The translations under genes and the position numbers were made by a program. Shown here piece by piece: positions 48,008-61,842 of a DNA stretch of 64,000 bases. The stretch's first letter is position 1, and every line of letters begins with the position of its first letter. Below the pieces are notes generated by a model. That model saw nothing but the letters and a program-made list of their open reading frames with translations, was not told where the DNA came from and searched no databases. Source of the stretch: Crossaster papposus (Eukaryota; Echinodermata; Asteroidea; Velatida; Solasteridae); NCBI GenBank assembly GCA_037893245.1, contig JBAIAA010000009.1, positions 1,302,001-1,366,000 on the forward strand, given 5' to 3'.

Positions 48008-51000
48008 TTCTCGACATATATCTGAGCTGCGAACCTCAACGTTGTTCGAGAATGAAGAGACACTCACCAGCTCGACATCCGAGCCAAAATATTGCCAAAT
48101 TTCTCACTAAAAAAAAACCCAAACTGTGGGACTCATGCGTTAGGATACTGGCGGCATAGGCCTATGTGGCAATACACGTGTACATACATACATACACATC
48201 AGAAAACATGGCTGCGAATGAGGATAATGTTCTCAACATATATCTGAGCTGCGAACCTCAACGTTGTTCGAGAATGAAAAGACATTCACCACCTCCACAT
48301 CTGAGTTAACACATCGCCAAAATTCTCACTGGAACAAACCTAAACTGAGAGACTCATGCGTCAGGACACTGGCGGCATATGCCTATGTGGCACTACACGT
48401 GTACATACAAACACATCAGAAAACATGGCTGCGAATGACGATAATGTTCTCGACATATATCTGAGCTGCGAACCTCAACGTTGTTCGAGAATGAAGAGAC
48501 ACTCACCACAGCTCGACACCCGAGCCAAAATATTGCCAAATTTCTCACTGGAAAAACAAACAAACTGAGAGACTCATGCGTCAGGATACTTGCGGCATAG
48601 GCCTATGTGGCAATACATGTGTACATACATACACATAAGAAAACATGGCTGCGAATGAGGATAATGTTCTCAACATATATCTGAGCTGCGAACCTCAACG
48701 TTGTTGGAGAATGAAGAGACATTCACCACCTCCACATCTGAGCTAACACATCGCCAAAATTCTCACCGGAAGAGACCAAAACTTTGGGACTCATGCGTCA
48801 GGACACTGGCGGCATAGGCCTATGAGGCCATACACGTGTACATACATACACATAAGAAAACATGGCTACGAATGAGGATAATTTTGTCGACATATATCTG
48901 AGCTGCGAGCCTCAACGTTGTTCGAGAATGAAGAGACACTCACCAGCTCGACATCCGAGCCAAAATATTGCCATATTTCTCACTGGAAAAACCCCAAACT
49001 GAGAGACTCATGCGTCAGGATACTGGCGCCATAGGCCTATGTGGCAATACACGTGTACATACATACACATCAGAAAACATGGCTGCGAATGAGGATAATG
49101 TTCTCGACATATATCTGAGCTGCGAACCTCAACGTTGTTCGAGAATGAAGAGACACTCACCAGCTCGACATCTGAGCCAAAATATTGTCAAATTTCCCAC
49201 TGGTACAATCCTAAACTGAGAGACTCATGCGTCAGGACACTGGCGGCATATGCCTATGTGGCAATACACGTGTACATACAAACACATCAGAAAACATGGC
49301 TGCGAATGAGGATATTTTTCTCGACATATATCTGAGCTGCGAACCTCAACGTTATTGGAGAATGAAGAAACATTCACCACCTCCACATCTGAGCTAACAT
49401 ATCGCCAAAATTCTCACCGGAAGAGACCAAAACTTTGAGACTCATGCGTCAGGACACTGGCGGCATAGGCCTATGCGGCAATACACGTGTACACGCATAA
49501 ACATAAGAAAACATGGCTGCGAATGAGGACAATTTTCTCGACATATATCTGAGCTGCGAGCCTCAACGTTGTTCGAGAATTAAGAGACACTCACCAGCTC
49601 GACATCCTAGCCAAAATATTGCCAAATTTGTCACTGGAAAAACAAACAAACTGAGAGACTCATGCGTCAGGATACTGGCGGAATAGGCCTATGTGGCAAT
49701 ACACGTGTACATACATACACATCAGAAAACATGGCTGCGATTGAGGATAATGTTCTCAACATATATCTGAGCTGCGAACGTCAACGTTCTTCGAGAATGA
49801 AAAGACATTCACCACCTCCACATCTGAACTAACACATCGCCAACATTCTCACCGGAAGACACCAAAACTTTGAGACTCATGCGTCAAGACACTGGCGGCA
49901 TAGGCCTATGAGGCAATACACGTGTACATCCATACACATAAGAAAATATGGCTGCGAATGAGGACAATTTTCTCGACATATATCTGAGCTGCGAGCCTCA
50001 ACGTTGTTCGAGAATTAAGAGACACTCACCAGCTCGACATCCGAGACAAAATATTGCCAAATTTCTCACTGAAAAAAACCACAAACTGTGAGACTCATGC
50101 GTTAGGACACTGGCGGCATAGGCCTATGAGGCAATACTCGTGTACATCCATACACATAAGAAAACATGGCTGCGAATGAGGACAATTTTCTCGACATATA
50201 TCTGAGCTGCGAGCCTCAACGTTGTTCGAGAAATAAGAGACACTCACCATTTCGACATCCGAGCCAAAATATTGCCAAATTTTTCACTAGAAAAACAAAC
50301 AAACTGGGAGACTCATGCGTCAGGATACTGGCGGCATAGGCCTATGTGGCAATACACGTGTACATACATACACATCAGAAAACATGGCTGCGAATGAGGA
50401 TAATGTTCTCAACATATATCCGAGATGCGAACCTCAACGTTGTTCGAGAATGAAAAGACATTCACCACCTCCACATCTGAGCTAACACATCGCCAAAATT
50501 CTCACCGGAAGAGACCAAAACTTTGAGACTCATGCGTCAGGACACTGGCGGCATAGGCATATGAGGCAATACACGTGTACATCCATACACATAAGAAAAC
50601 ATGGCTGCAAATGAGGACCATTTTTTCGACATATATCTGAGCTGCGAACCTCAACGTTGTTGGAGAATGAAGAGACATTCACCACCTCCACATCTGAGCT
50701 AACATATCGCCACAAATTCTCACCGGAAGAGACCTAAACTTTGAGACTCATGCGTCAGGACACTGGCGGCATAGGCCTATGAGGCAATACACGTGTACAT
50801 CCATACACATAAGAAAACATGGCTGCGAACCTCAACGTTTTTCGAGAATGAAGAGACACTCACCAGCTCGACATCTAAGCCAAAATATTGCCAAATTTCT
50901 CACTGGAACAAACCTAAACTGAGAGACTCATGCGTCAGGACACTGGCGGCATATGCCTATGTGGCACTACACGTGTACATACAAACACATCAGAAAACAT

Positions 51001-52899
51001 GGCTGCGAATGAGGATATTTTTCTCGACATATATCTGAGCTGCGAGCCTCAATGTTGTTCGAGAATGAAGAGACACTCACCAGCTCGACACCCAGGCCAA
51101 AATATTGCCAAATTTCTCACTGAAAAAAACCAAACTGTGAGACTCATGCGTCAGGACACTGGCGGCATAGGCCTATGAGGCAATACACGTGTACATCCAT
51201 ACACATAAGAAAACATGGCTGCGAATGAGGACAATTTTCTCGACATATATCTGAGATGCGAGCCTCAACGTTGTTCGAGAATGAAGAGACACTCACCAGC
51301 TCGACATCCGAGCCCAAATATTGCCAATTTTTTCACTGGAAAAACAAACAAACTGAGAGACTCATGCGTCAGGATACTGGCGGCATAGGCCTATGTGGCA
51401 ATACACGTGTACATACATATACATCAGAAAACATAACTGCGAATGAGGATAATGTTCTCACCATATATCTGAGCTGCGAATCTCAGCGTTGTTGGAGAAT
51501 GAAGAGACATTCACCACCTCCACATCTGAGCTAACACATCGCCAAAATTCTCACCGGAAGAGACCAAAACTTTGGGACTCATGCGTCAGGACACTGGCGG
51601 CATAGGCCTATGAGGCCATACACGTGTACATACATACACATAAGAAAACATGGCTACGAATGAGGATAATTTTGTCGACATATATCTGAGCTGCGAGCCT
51701 CAACGTTGTTCGAGAATGAAGAGAAACTCACCAGCTCGACATCTGAGCCAAAATATTGTCAAATTTCTCACTGGTACAATCCTAAACTGAGAGACTCATG
51801 CGTCAGGACACTGGCGGCATATGCCTATGTGGCAATACACGTGTACATACAAACACATCAGAAAACATGGCTGCGGATGAGGATATTTTTCTCGACATAT
51901 ATCTGAGCTGCGAACCTCAACGTTATTGGAGAATGAAGAGACATTCACCACTTCCACATCTGAGCTAACATATCGCCAAAATTCTCACCGGAAGAGACCA
52001 AAACTTTGAGACTCATGCGTCAGGACACTGGCGGCATAGGCATATGCGGCAATACACGTGTACACGCATAAACATAAGAAAACATGGCTGCGAATGAGGA
52101 TAATGTTATGAACTTATATCTGAGCTGCGAACCTCAACGTTGTTCGAGAATGAAGAGACCCTCGCCTGCTCGACATCTGAGCCAAAATATTTCAAAATTT
52201 CTCACTCGAAAAATCCCAAACTGTGAGACTCATACGTCAGGACACGGGCGGCATAGGCCTATGAGGCAATACACGTGTACATCCATACACATAAGAAAAC
52301 ATGGCTGCGAATGAGAACAATTTTCTCGACATATATCTGAGCTGCGAGCCTCAACGTTGTTCGAGAATTAAGAGACACTCACCATTTCGACATCCGAGCC
52401 AAAATATTGCCAAATTTTTCACTGGAAAAACAAACTGAGAGACTCATGCGTCAGGATACTGGCGACATAGGCCTATGTGGCAATACACGTGTACATACAT
52501 TCACATCAGAAAACATGGCTGCGAATGAGGATAATGTTCTCGACATATATCTGAGCTGCGAACCTCAACGTTGTTCGAGAATGAAGAGACACTCACCAGC
52601 TCGACATCTGAGCCAAAATATTGCCAAATTTCTCACTGGAACAAACCTAAACTGAGAGACTCATGCGTCAGGACACTGGCGGCATATGCCTATGTGGCAC
52701 TACACGTGTACATACAAACACATCAGAAAACATGGCTGCGAATGAGGATATTTTTCTCGACATATATCTGAGCTGCGAGCCTCAATGTTGTCCGAGAATG
52801 AAGAGACACTCACCAGCTCGACACCCCAGCCAAAATATTGCCAAATTTCTCACTGAAAAAAACCAAACTGTGAGACTCATGCGTCAGGACACTGGCGGC

Positions 52900-55800
52900 A
52901 TAGGCCTATGAGGCAATACACGTGTACATCCATACACATAAGAAAACATGGCTGCGAATGAGGACAATTTTCTCGACATATATCTGAGCTGCGAGCCTCA
53001 ACGTAGTTCGAGAATGAAGAGACACTCGCCAGCTCGACATCTGAGCCAAAATATTTCCAAATTTCTCACTGGAAAAAACCCAAACTGTGAGACTCATACG
53101 TCAGGACACGGGCGGCATAGGCCTGTGAGGCAATACACGTGTACATCCATACACATAAGAAAACATGGCTGCGAATGAGGACAATTTTCTCGACATATAT
53201 CTGAGCTGCGAGCCTCAACGTTGTTCGAGAATTAAGAGACACTCACCATTTCGACATCCAAGCCAAAATATTGCCAAATTTGTCACTGGAAAAACAAACA
53301 AACTGAGAGACTCATGCGTCAGGATACTGGCGGCATAGGCCTATGTGGCAATACACGTGTACATACATACACATCAGAAAACATGGCTGCGAATGAGGAT
53401 AATGTTCTCAACATATATCCGAGCTGCGAACCTCAACGTTGTTCGAGAATGAAAAGACATTCACCACCTCCACATCTGAGCTAACACATCGCCAAAATTC
53501 TCACCGGAAGAGACCAAAACTTTGAGACTCATGCGTCAGGACACTGGCGGCATAGGCCTATGAGGCAATACACGTGTACATCCATACACATAAGAAAACA
53601 TGGCTGCGAATGAGTACCATTTTATCGACATATATCTGAGCTGCGAACCTCAACGTTGTTGGAGAATGAAGAGACATTCACCACCTCCACATCTGAGCTA
53701 ACATATCGCCAATAATTCTCACCGGAAGAGACCAAAACTTTGAGACTCATGCGTCAGGACACTGGCGGCATAGGCGTATGAGGCAATACACGTGTACATC
53801 CATACACATAAGAAAACATGGCTGCGAATGAGGACCATTTTCTCGACATATATCTGAGCTGCGAACCTCAACGTTGTTGGAGAATGAAGAGACATTCACC
53901 ACCTCCACATCTGAGCTAACATATTGCCAAAATTATCACCGGAAGAGACCAAAACTTTGAGACTCATGCGGCAGGACACTGGCGGCATAGGCCTATGAGG
54001 CAATACACGTGTACATACATACACATCAGAAAACATGGCTGCGAATGACGATAATGTTCTCGACATATATCTGAGCTGCGAACCTCAACGTTGTTCGAGA
54101 ATGAAGAGACACTCACCAGCTCGACATCTGAGCCAAAATATTGCCAAATTTCTCACTGGAACAAACCTAAACTGAGAGACTCATGCGTCAGGACACTGGC
54201 GGCATAGGCCTATGAGGCAATACACGTGTACATCCATACACATAAGAAAACATGGCTGCGAATGAGGACCATTTTCTCGACATATATCTGAGCTGCGAAC
54301 CTCAACGTTGTTGGAGAATGAAGAGACATTCACCACCTCCACATCTGAGCTAACATATCGCCAAAAATTCTCACCGGAAGAGACCAAAACTTTGAGACTC
54401 ATGCGACAGGACACTGGCGGCATAGGCGTATGAGGCAATACACGTGTACATCCATACACATAAGAAAATATGGCTGCGAATGAGGACAATTTTCTCGACA
54501 TATATCTGAGCTGCGAGCCTCAACGTAGTTCGAGAATGAAGAGACACTCGCCAGCTCGACATCTGAGCCAAAATATTTCCAAATTTCTCACTGGAAAAAA
54601 CCCAAACTGTGAGACTCATACGTCAGGACACGGGCGGCATAGGCCTGTGAGGCAATACACGTGAAAATCAATACACATAAGAAAACATGGCTGCGAATGA
54701 GGACAATTTTCTCGACATATATCTGAGCTGCGAGCCTCAACGTAGTTCGAGAATGAAGAGACACTCGCCAGCTCGACATCTGAGCCAAAATATTTCCAAA
54801 TTTCTCACTGGAAAAAACCCAAACTGTGAGACTCATACGTCAGGACACGGGCGGCATAGGCCTGTGAGGCAATACACGTGTACATCCATACACATAAGAA
54901 AACATGGCTGCGAATGAGGACAATTTTCTCGACATATATCTGAGCTGCGAGCCTCAACGTTGTTCGAGAATTAAGAGACACTCACCAGCTCGACATCCGA
55001 GCCAAAATATTGCCAAATTTGTCACTGGAAAAATAAACAAACTGAGAGACTCATGCGTCAGGATACTGGCGGAATAGGCCTGTGTGGCAATACACGTGTA
55101 CATACATACACATCAGAAAACATGGCTGCGAATGAGGATAATGTTCTCAACATATATCTGAGCTGCGAACGTCAACGTTCTTCGAGAATGAAAAGACATT
55201 CACCACCTCCACATCTGAGCTAACACATCGCCAACATTCTCACCGGAAGACACCAAAAACTTTGAGACTCATGCGTCAAGACACTGGCGGCATAGGCCTA
55301 TGAGGCAATACACTTGTACATCCATACACATAAGAAAACATGGCTGCGAATGAGAACAATTTTCTCGACATATATCTGAGCTGCGAGCCTCAACGTTGTT
55401 CGAGAATTAAGAGACACTCACCATTTCGACATCCAAGCCAAAATATTGCCAAATTTGTCACTGGAAAAACAAACAAACTGAGAGACTCATGCGTCAGGAT
55501 ACTGGCGGCATAGGCCTATGTGGCAATACACGTGTACATACATACACATCAGAAAACATGGCTGCGAATGAGGATAATGTTCTCAACATATATCCGAGCT
55601 GCGAACCTCAACGTTGTTCGAGAATGAAAAGACATTCACCACCTCCACATCTGAGCTAACACATCGCCAAAATTCTCACCGGAAGAGACCAAAACTTTGA
55701 GACTCATGCGTCAGGACACTGGCGGCATAGGCCTATGAGGCAATACACGTGTACATCCATACACATAAGAAAACATGGCTGCGAATGAGTACCATTTTAT

Positions 55801-58800
55801 CGACATATATCTGAGCTGCGAACCTCAACGTTGTTGGAGAATGAAGAGACATTCACCACCTCCACATCTGAGCTAACATATCGCCAATAATTCTCACCGG
55901 AAGAGACCAAAACTTTGAGACTCATGCGTCAGGACACTGGCGGCATAGGCGTATGAGGCAATACACGTGTACATCCATACACATAAGAAAACATGGCTGC
56001 GAATGAGGACCATTTTCTCGACATATATCTGAGCTGCGAACCTCAACGTTGTTGGAGAATGAAGAGACATTCACCACCTCCACATCTGAGCTAACATATT
56101 GCCAAAATTATCACCGGAAGAGACCAAAACTTTGAGACTCATGCGGCAGGACACTGGCGGCATAGGCCTATGAGGCAATACACGTGTACATACATACACA
56201 TCAGAAAACATGGCTGCGAATGACGATAATGTTCTCGACATATATCTGAGCTGCGAACCTCAACGTTGTTCGAGAATGAAGAGACACTCACCAGCTCGAC
56301 ATCTGAGCCAAAATATTGCCAAATTTCTCACTGGAACAAACCTAAACTGAGAGACTCATGCGTCAGGACACTGGCGGCATAGGCCTATGAGGCAATACAC
56401 GTGTACATCCATACACATAAGAAAACATGGCTGCGAATGAGGACCATTTTCTCGACATATATCTGAGCTGCGAACCTCAACGTTGTTGGAGAATGAAGAG
56501 ACATTCACCACCTCCACATCTGAGCTAACATATCGCCAAAAATTCTCACCGGAAGAGACCAAAACTTTGAGACTCATGCGACAGGACACTGGCGGCATAG
56601 GCGTATGAGGCAATACACGTGTACATCCATACACATAAGAAAATATGGCTGCGAATGAGGACAATTTTCTCGACATATATCTGAGCTGCGAGCCTCAACG
56701 TAGTTCGAGAATGAAGAGACACTCGCCAGCTCGACATCTGAGCCAAAATATTTCCAAATTTCTCACTGGAAAAAACCCAAACTGTGAGACTCATACGTCA
56801 GGACACGGGCGGCATAGGCCTGTGAGGCAATACACGTGAAAATCAATACACATAAGAAAACATGGCTGCGAATGAGGACAATTTTCTCGACATATATCTG
56901 AGCTGCGAGCCTCAACGTTGTTCGAGAATTAAGAGACACTCACCAGCTCGACATCCGAGCCAAAATATTGCCAAATTTGTCACTGGAAAAACAAACAAAC
57001 TGAGAGACTCATGCGTCAGGATACTGGCGGAATAGGCCTATGTGGCAATACACGTGTACATACATACACATCAGAAAACATGGCTGCGAATGAGGATAAT
57101 GTTCTCAACATATATCTGAGCTGCGAACGTCAACGTTCTTCGAGAATGAAAAGACATTCACCACCTCCACATCTGAGCTAACACATCGCCAACATTCTCA
57201 CCGGAAGACACCAAAACTTTGAGACTCATGCGTCAAGACACTGGCGGCATAGGCCTATGAGGCAATACACTTGTACATCCATACACATAAGAAAACATGG
57301 CTGCGAATGAGAACAATTTTCTCGACATATATCTGAGCTGCGAGCCTCAACGTTGTTCGAGAATTAAGAGACACTCACCATTTCGACATCCAAGCCAAAA
57401 TATTGCCAAATTTGTCACTGGAAAAACAAACAAACTGAGAGACTCATGCGTCAGGATACTGGCGGCATAGCCCTATGTGGCAATACACGTGTACATACAT
57501 ACACATCAGAAAACATGGCTGCGAATGAGGATAATGTTCTCAACATATATCCGAGCTGCGAACCTCAACGTTGTTCGAGAATGAAAAGACATTCACCACC
57601 TCCACATCTGAGCTAACACATCGCCAAAATTCTCACCGGAAGAGACCAAAACTTTGAGACTCATGCGTCAGGACACTGGCGGCATAGGCCTATGAGGCAA
57701 TACACGTGTACATCCATACACATAAGAAAACATGGCTGCGAATGAGTACCATTTTATCGACATATATCTGAGCTGCGAACCTCAACGTTGTTGGAGAATG
57801 AAGAGACATTCACCACCTCCACATCTGAGCTAACATATCGCCAATAATTCTCACCGGAAGAGACCAAAACTTTGAGACTCATGCGTCAGGACACTGGCGG
57901 CATAGGCGTATGAGGCAATACACGTGTACATCCATACACATAAGAAAACATGGCTGCGAATGAGGACCATTTTCTCGACATATATCTGAGCTGCGAACCT
58001 CAACGTTGTTGGAGAATGAAGAGACATTCACCACCTCCACATCTGAGCTAACATATTGCCAAAATTATCACCGGAAGAGACCAAAACTTTGAGACTCATG
58101 CGGCAGGACACTGGCGGCATAGGCCTATGAGGCAATACACGTGTACATACATACACATCAGAAAACATGGCTGCGAATGACGATAATGTTCTCGACATAT
58201 ATCTGAGCTGCGAACCTCAACGTTGTTCGAGAATGAAGAGACACTCACCAGCTCGACATCTGAGCCAAAATATTGCCAAATTTCTCACTGGAACAAACCT
58301 AAACTGAGAGACTCGTGCGTCAGGACACTGGCGGCATAGGCCTATGAGGCAATACACGTGTACATCCATACACATAAGAAAACATGGCTGCGAATGAGGA
58401 CCATTTTCTCGACATATATCTGAGCTGCGAACCTCAACGTTGTTGGAGAATGAAGAGACATTCACCACCTCCACATCTGAGCTAACATATCGCCAAAAAT
58501 TCTCACCGGAAGAGACCAAAACTTTGAGACTCATGCGACAGGACACTGGCGGCATAGGCGTATGAGGCAATACACGTGTACATCCATACACATAAGAAAA
58601 TATGGCTGCGAATGAGGACAATTTTCTCGACATATATCTGAGCTGCGAGCCTCAACGTAGTTCGAGAATGAAGAGACACTCGCCAGCTCGACATCTGAGC
58701 CAAAATATTTCCAAATTTCTCACTGGAAAAAACCCAAACTGTGAGACTCATACGTCAGGACACGGGCGGCATAGGCCTGTGAGGCAATACACGTGAAAAT

Positions 58801-60400
58801 CAATACACATAAGAAAACATGGCTGCGAATGAGGACAATTTTCTCGACATATATCTGAGCTGCGAGCCTCAACGTTGTTCGAGAATTAAGAGACACTCAC
58901 CAGCTCGACATCCGAGCCAAAATATTGCCAAATTTGTCACTGGAAAAACAAACAAACTGAGAGACTCATGCGTCAGGATACTGGCGGAATAGGCCTATGT
59001 GGCAATACACGTGTACATACATACACATCAGAAAACATGGCTGCGAATGAGGATAATGTTCTCAACATATATCTGAGCTGCGAACGTCAACGTTCTTCGA
59101 GAATGAAAAGACATTCACCACCTCCACATCTGAGCTAACACATCGCCAACATTCTAACCGGAAGACACCAAAACTTTGAGACTCATGCGTCAAGACACTG
59201 GCGGCATAGGCCTATGAGGCAATACACGTGTACATCCATACACATAAGAAAACATGGCTGCGAATGAGAACAATTTTCTCGACATATATCTGAGCTGCGA
59301 GCCTCAACGTTGTTCGAGAATTAAGAGACACTCACCATTTCGACATCCGAGCCAAAATATTGCCAAATTTTTCACTGGAAAAACAAAAAAACTGAGAGAC
59401 TCATGCGTCAGGATACTGGCGGCATAGGCCTATGTGGCAATACACGTGTACATACATACACATCAGAAAACATGGCTGCGAATGAGGATAATGTTCTCAA
59501 CATATATCCGAGCTGCGAACCTCAACGTTGTTGGAGAATGAAGAGACATTCACCACCTCCACATCTGAGCTAACATATCGCCAATAATTCTCACCGGAAG
59601 AGACCAAAACTTTGAGACTCATGCGTCAGGACACTGGCGGCATAGGCGTATGAGGCAATACACGTGTACATCCATACACATAAGAAAACATGGCTGCGAA
59701 TGAGGACCATTTTCTCGACATATATCTGAGCTGCGAACCTCAACGTTGTTGGAGAATGAAGAGACATTCACCACCTCCACATCTGAGCTAACATATTGCC
59801 AAAATTATCACCGGAAGAGACCAAAACTTTGAGACTCATGCGGCAGGACACTGGCGGCATAGGCCTATGAGGCAATACACGTGTACATACATACACATCA
59901 GAAAACATGGCTGCGAATGACGATAATGTTCTCGACATATATCTGAGCTGCGAACCTCAACGTTGTTCGAGAATGAAGAGACACTCACCAGCTCGACATC
60001 TGAGCCAAAATATTGCCAAATTTCTCACTGGAACAAACCTAAACTGAGAGACTCATGCGTCAGGACACTGGCGGCATAGGCCTATGAGGCAATACACGTG
60101 TACATCCATACACATAAGAAAACATGGCTGCGAATGAGGACCATTTTCTCGACATATATCTGAGCTGCGAACCTCAACGTTGTTGGAGAATGAAGAGACA
60201 TTCACCACCTCCACATCTGAGCTAACATATCGCCAAAAATTCTCACCGGAAGAGACCAAAACTTTGAGACTCATGCGACAGGACACTGGCGGCATAGGCG
60301 TATGAGGCAATACACGTGTACATCCATACACATAAGAAAACATGGCTGCAAATGAGGACCATTTTCTCGACATATATCTGAGCTGCGAACCTCAACGTTG
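52900..60400. repeat. Higher-order satellite units of 10, 9 and 8 monomers
   Basis: The rare variant GAATGACGATAATGTTCTCG recurs at about 54045, 56220, 58177 and 59917. The intervals are 2175, 1957 and 1740 bp, that is 10, 9 and 8 times about 217.5. Other markers keep the same phase: GTGAAAATCAATACAC at about 54661, 56836 and 58793, and CATTTCGACATCC at about 53248, 55427, 57380 and 59337. Units differ by whole monomers. For example, the monomer with CAACGTAGTTCG is present twice running at 54470-54900 but once in later units. Confidence 0.85.
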
Positions 60401-60972
60401 TTGGAGAATAAAGAGACATTCACCACCTCCACATCTGAGCTAACATATCGCCAAAATTATCACCGGAAGAGACCAAAACTTTGAGACTCATGCGGCAGGA
60501 CACTGGCGGCATAGGCCTATGCGGCAATACACGTGTACACGCATAAACATAAGAAAACATGGCTGCGAATGAGAATAATGTTCTCAACATATATCTGAGC
60601 TGCGAACCTCAACGTTGTTGGAGAATGAAGAGACATTCACCACCTCCACATCTGAGCTAACACATCGCCAAAATTCTCACCGGAAGAGACCAAAACTTTG
60701 GGACTCATGCGTCAGGACACTGGCGGCATAGGCCTATGAGGCCATACACGTGTACATACATACACATAAGAAAACATGGCTACGAATGAGGATAATTTTG
60801 TCGACATATATATGAGCTGCGAGCCTCAACGTTGTTCGAGAATGAAGAGACACTCACCAGCACGACATCCGAGCCAAAATATTGCCATATTTCTCACTGG
60901 AAAAACCCCAAACTGAGAGACTCATGCGTCAGGATACTGGCGCCATAGGCCTATGTGGCAATACACGTGTAC

Positions 60973-61842
60973 ATACAAACACATCAGAAAACATGGCTGC
61001 GAATGAGGATATTTTTCTCGACATATATCTGAGCTGCGAACCTCAACGTTATTGGAGAATGAAGAGACATTCACCACTTCCACATCTGAGCTAACATATC
61101 GCCAAAATTCTCACCGGAAGAGACCAAAACTTTGAGACTCATGCGTCAGGACACTGGCGGCATAGGCCTATGCGGCAATATACGTGTACACGCATAAACA
61201 TAAGAAAACATGGCAGCGAATGAGGATAATGTTATGAACTTATATCTGAGCTGCGAACCTCAACGTTGTTCGAGAATGAAGAGACCCTCGCCTGTTCGAC
61301 ATCTGAGCCAAAATATTTCCAAATTTCTCACTGGAAAAACAAACAAAGTGAGAGACTCATGCGTCAGGATACTGGCGGCATAGGCCTATGTGGCAATACA
61401 CGTGTACATACAAACACATCAGAAAACATGGCTGCGAATGAGGATATTTTTCTCGACATATATCTGAGCTGCGAACCTCAACGTTATTGGAGAATGAAGA
61501 GACATTCACCACTTCCACATCTGAGCTAACATATCGCCAAAATTCTCACCGGAAGAGACCAAAACTTTGAGACTCATGCGTCAGGACACTGGCGGCATAG
61601 GCCTATGCGGCAATATACGTGTACACGCATAAACATAAGAAAACATGGCAGCGAATGAGGATAATGTTATGAACTTATATCTGAGCTGCGAACCTCAACG
61701 TTGTTCGAGAATGAAGAGACCCTCGCCTGTTCGACATCTGAGCCAAAATATTTCCAAATTTCTCACTGGAAAAACAAACAAAGTGAGAGACTCATGCGTC
61801 AGGATACTGGCGGCATAGGCCTATGTGGCAATACACGTGTAC
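60973..61842. repeat. Duplicated 435-bp satellite dimer
   Basis: Two nearly identical dimers, at about 60973-61407 and 61408-61842. Both contain the rare CAATATACGTGTACACGC (about 61176 and 61611), CATGGCAGCG and CCCTCGCCTGTTCGAC. Repeating by exactly two monomers confirms the dimer as one exchange unit. Confidence 0.8.
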
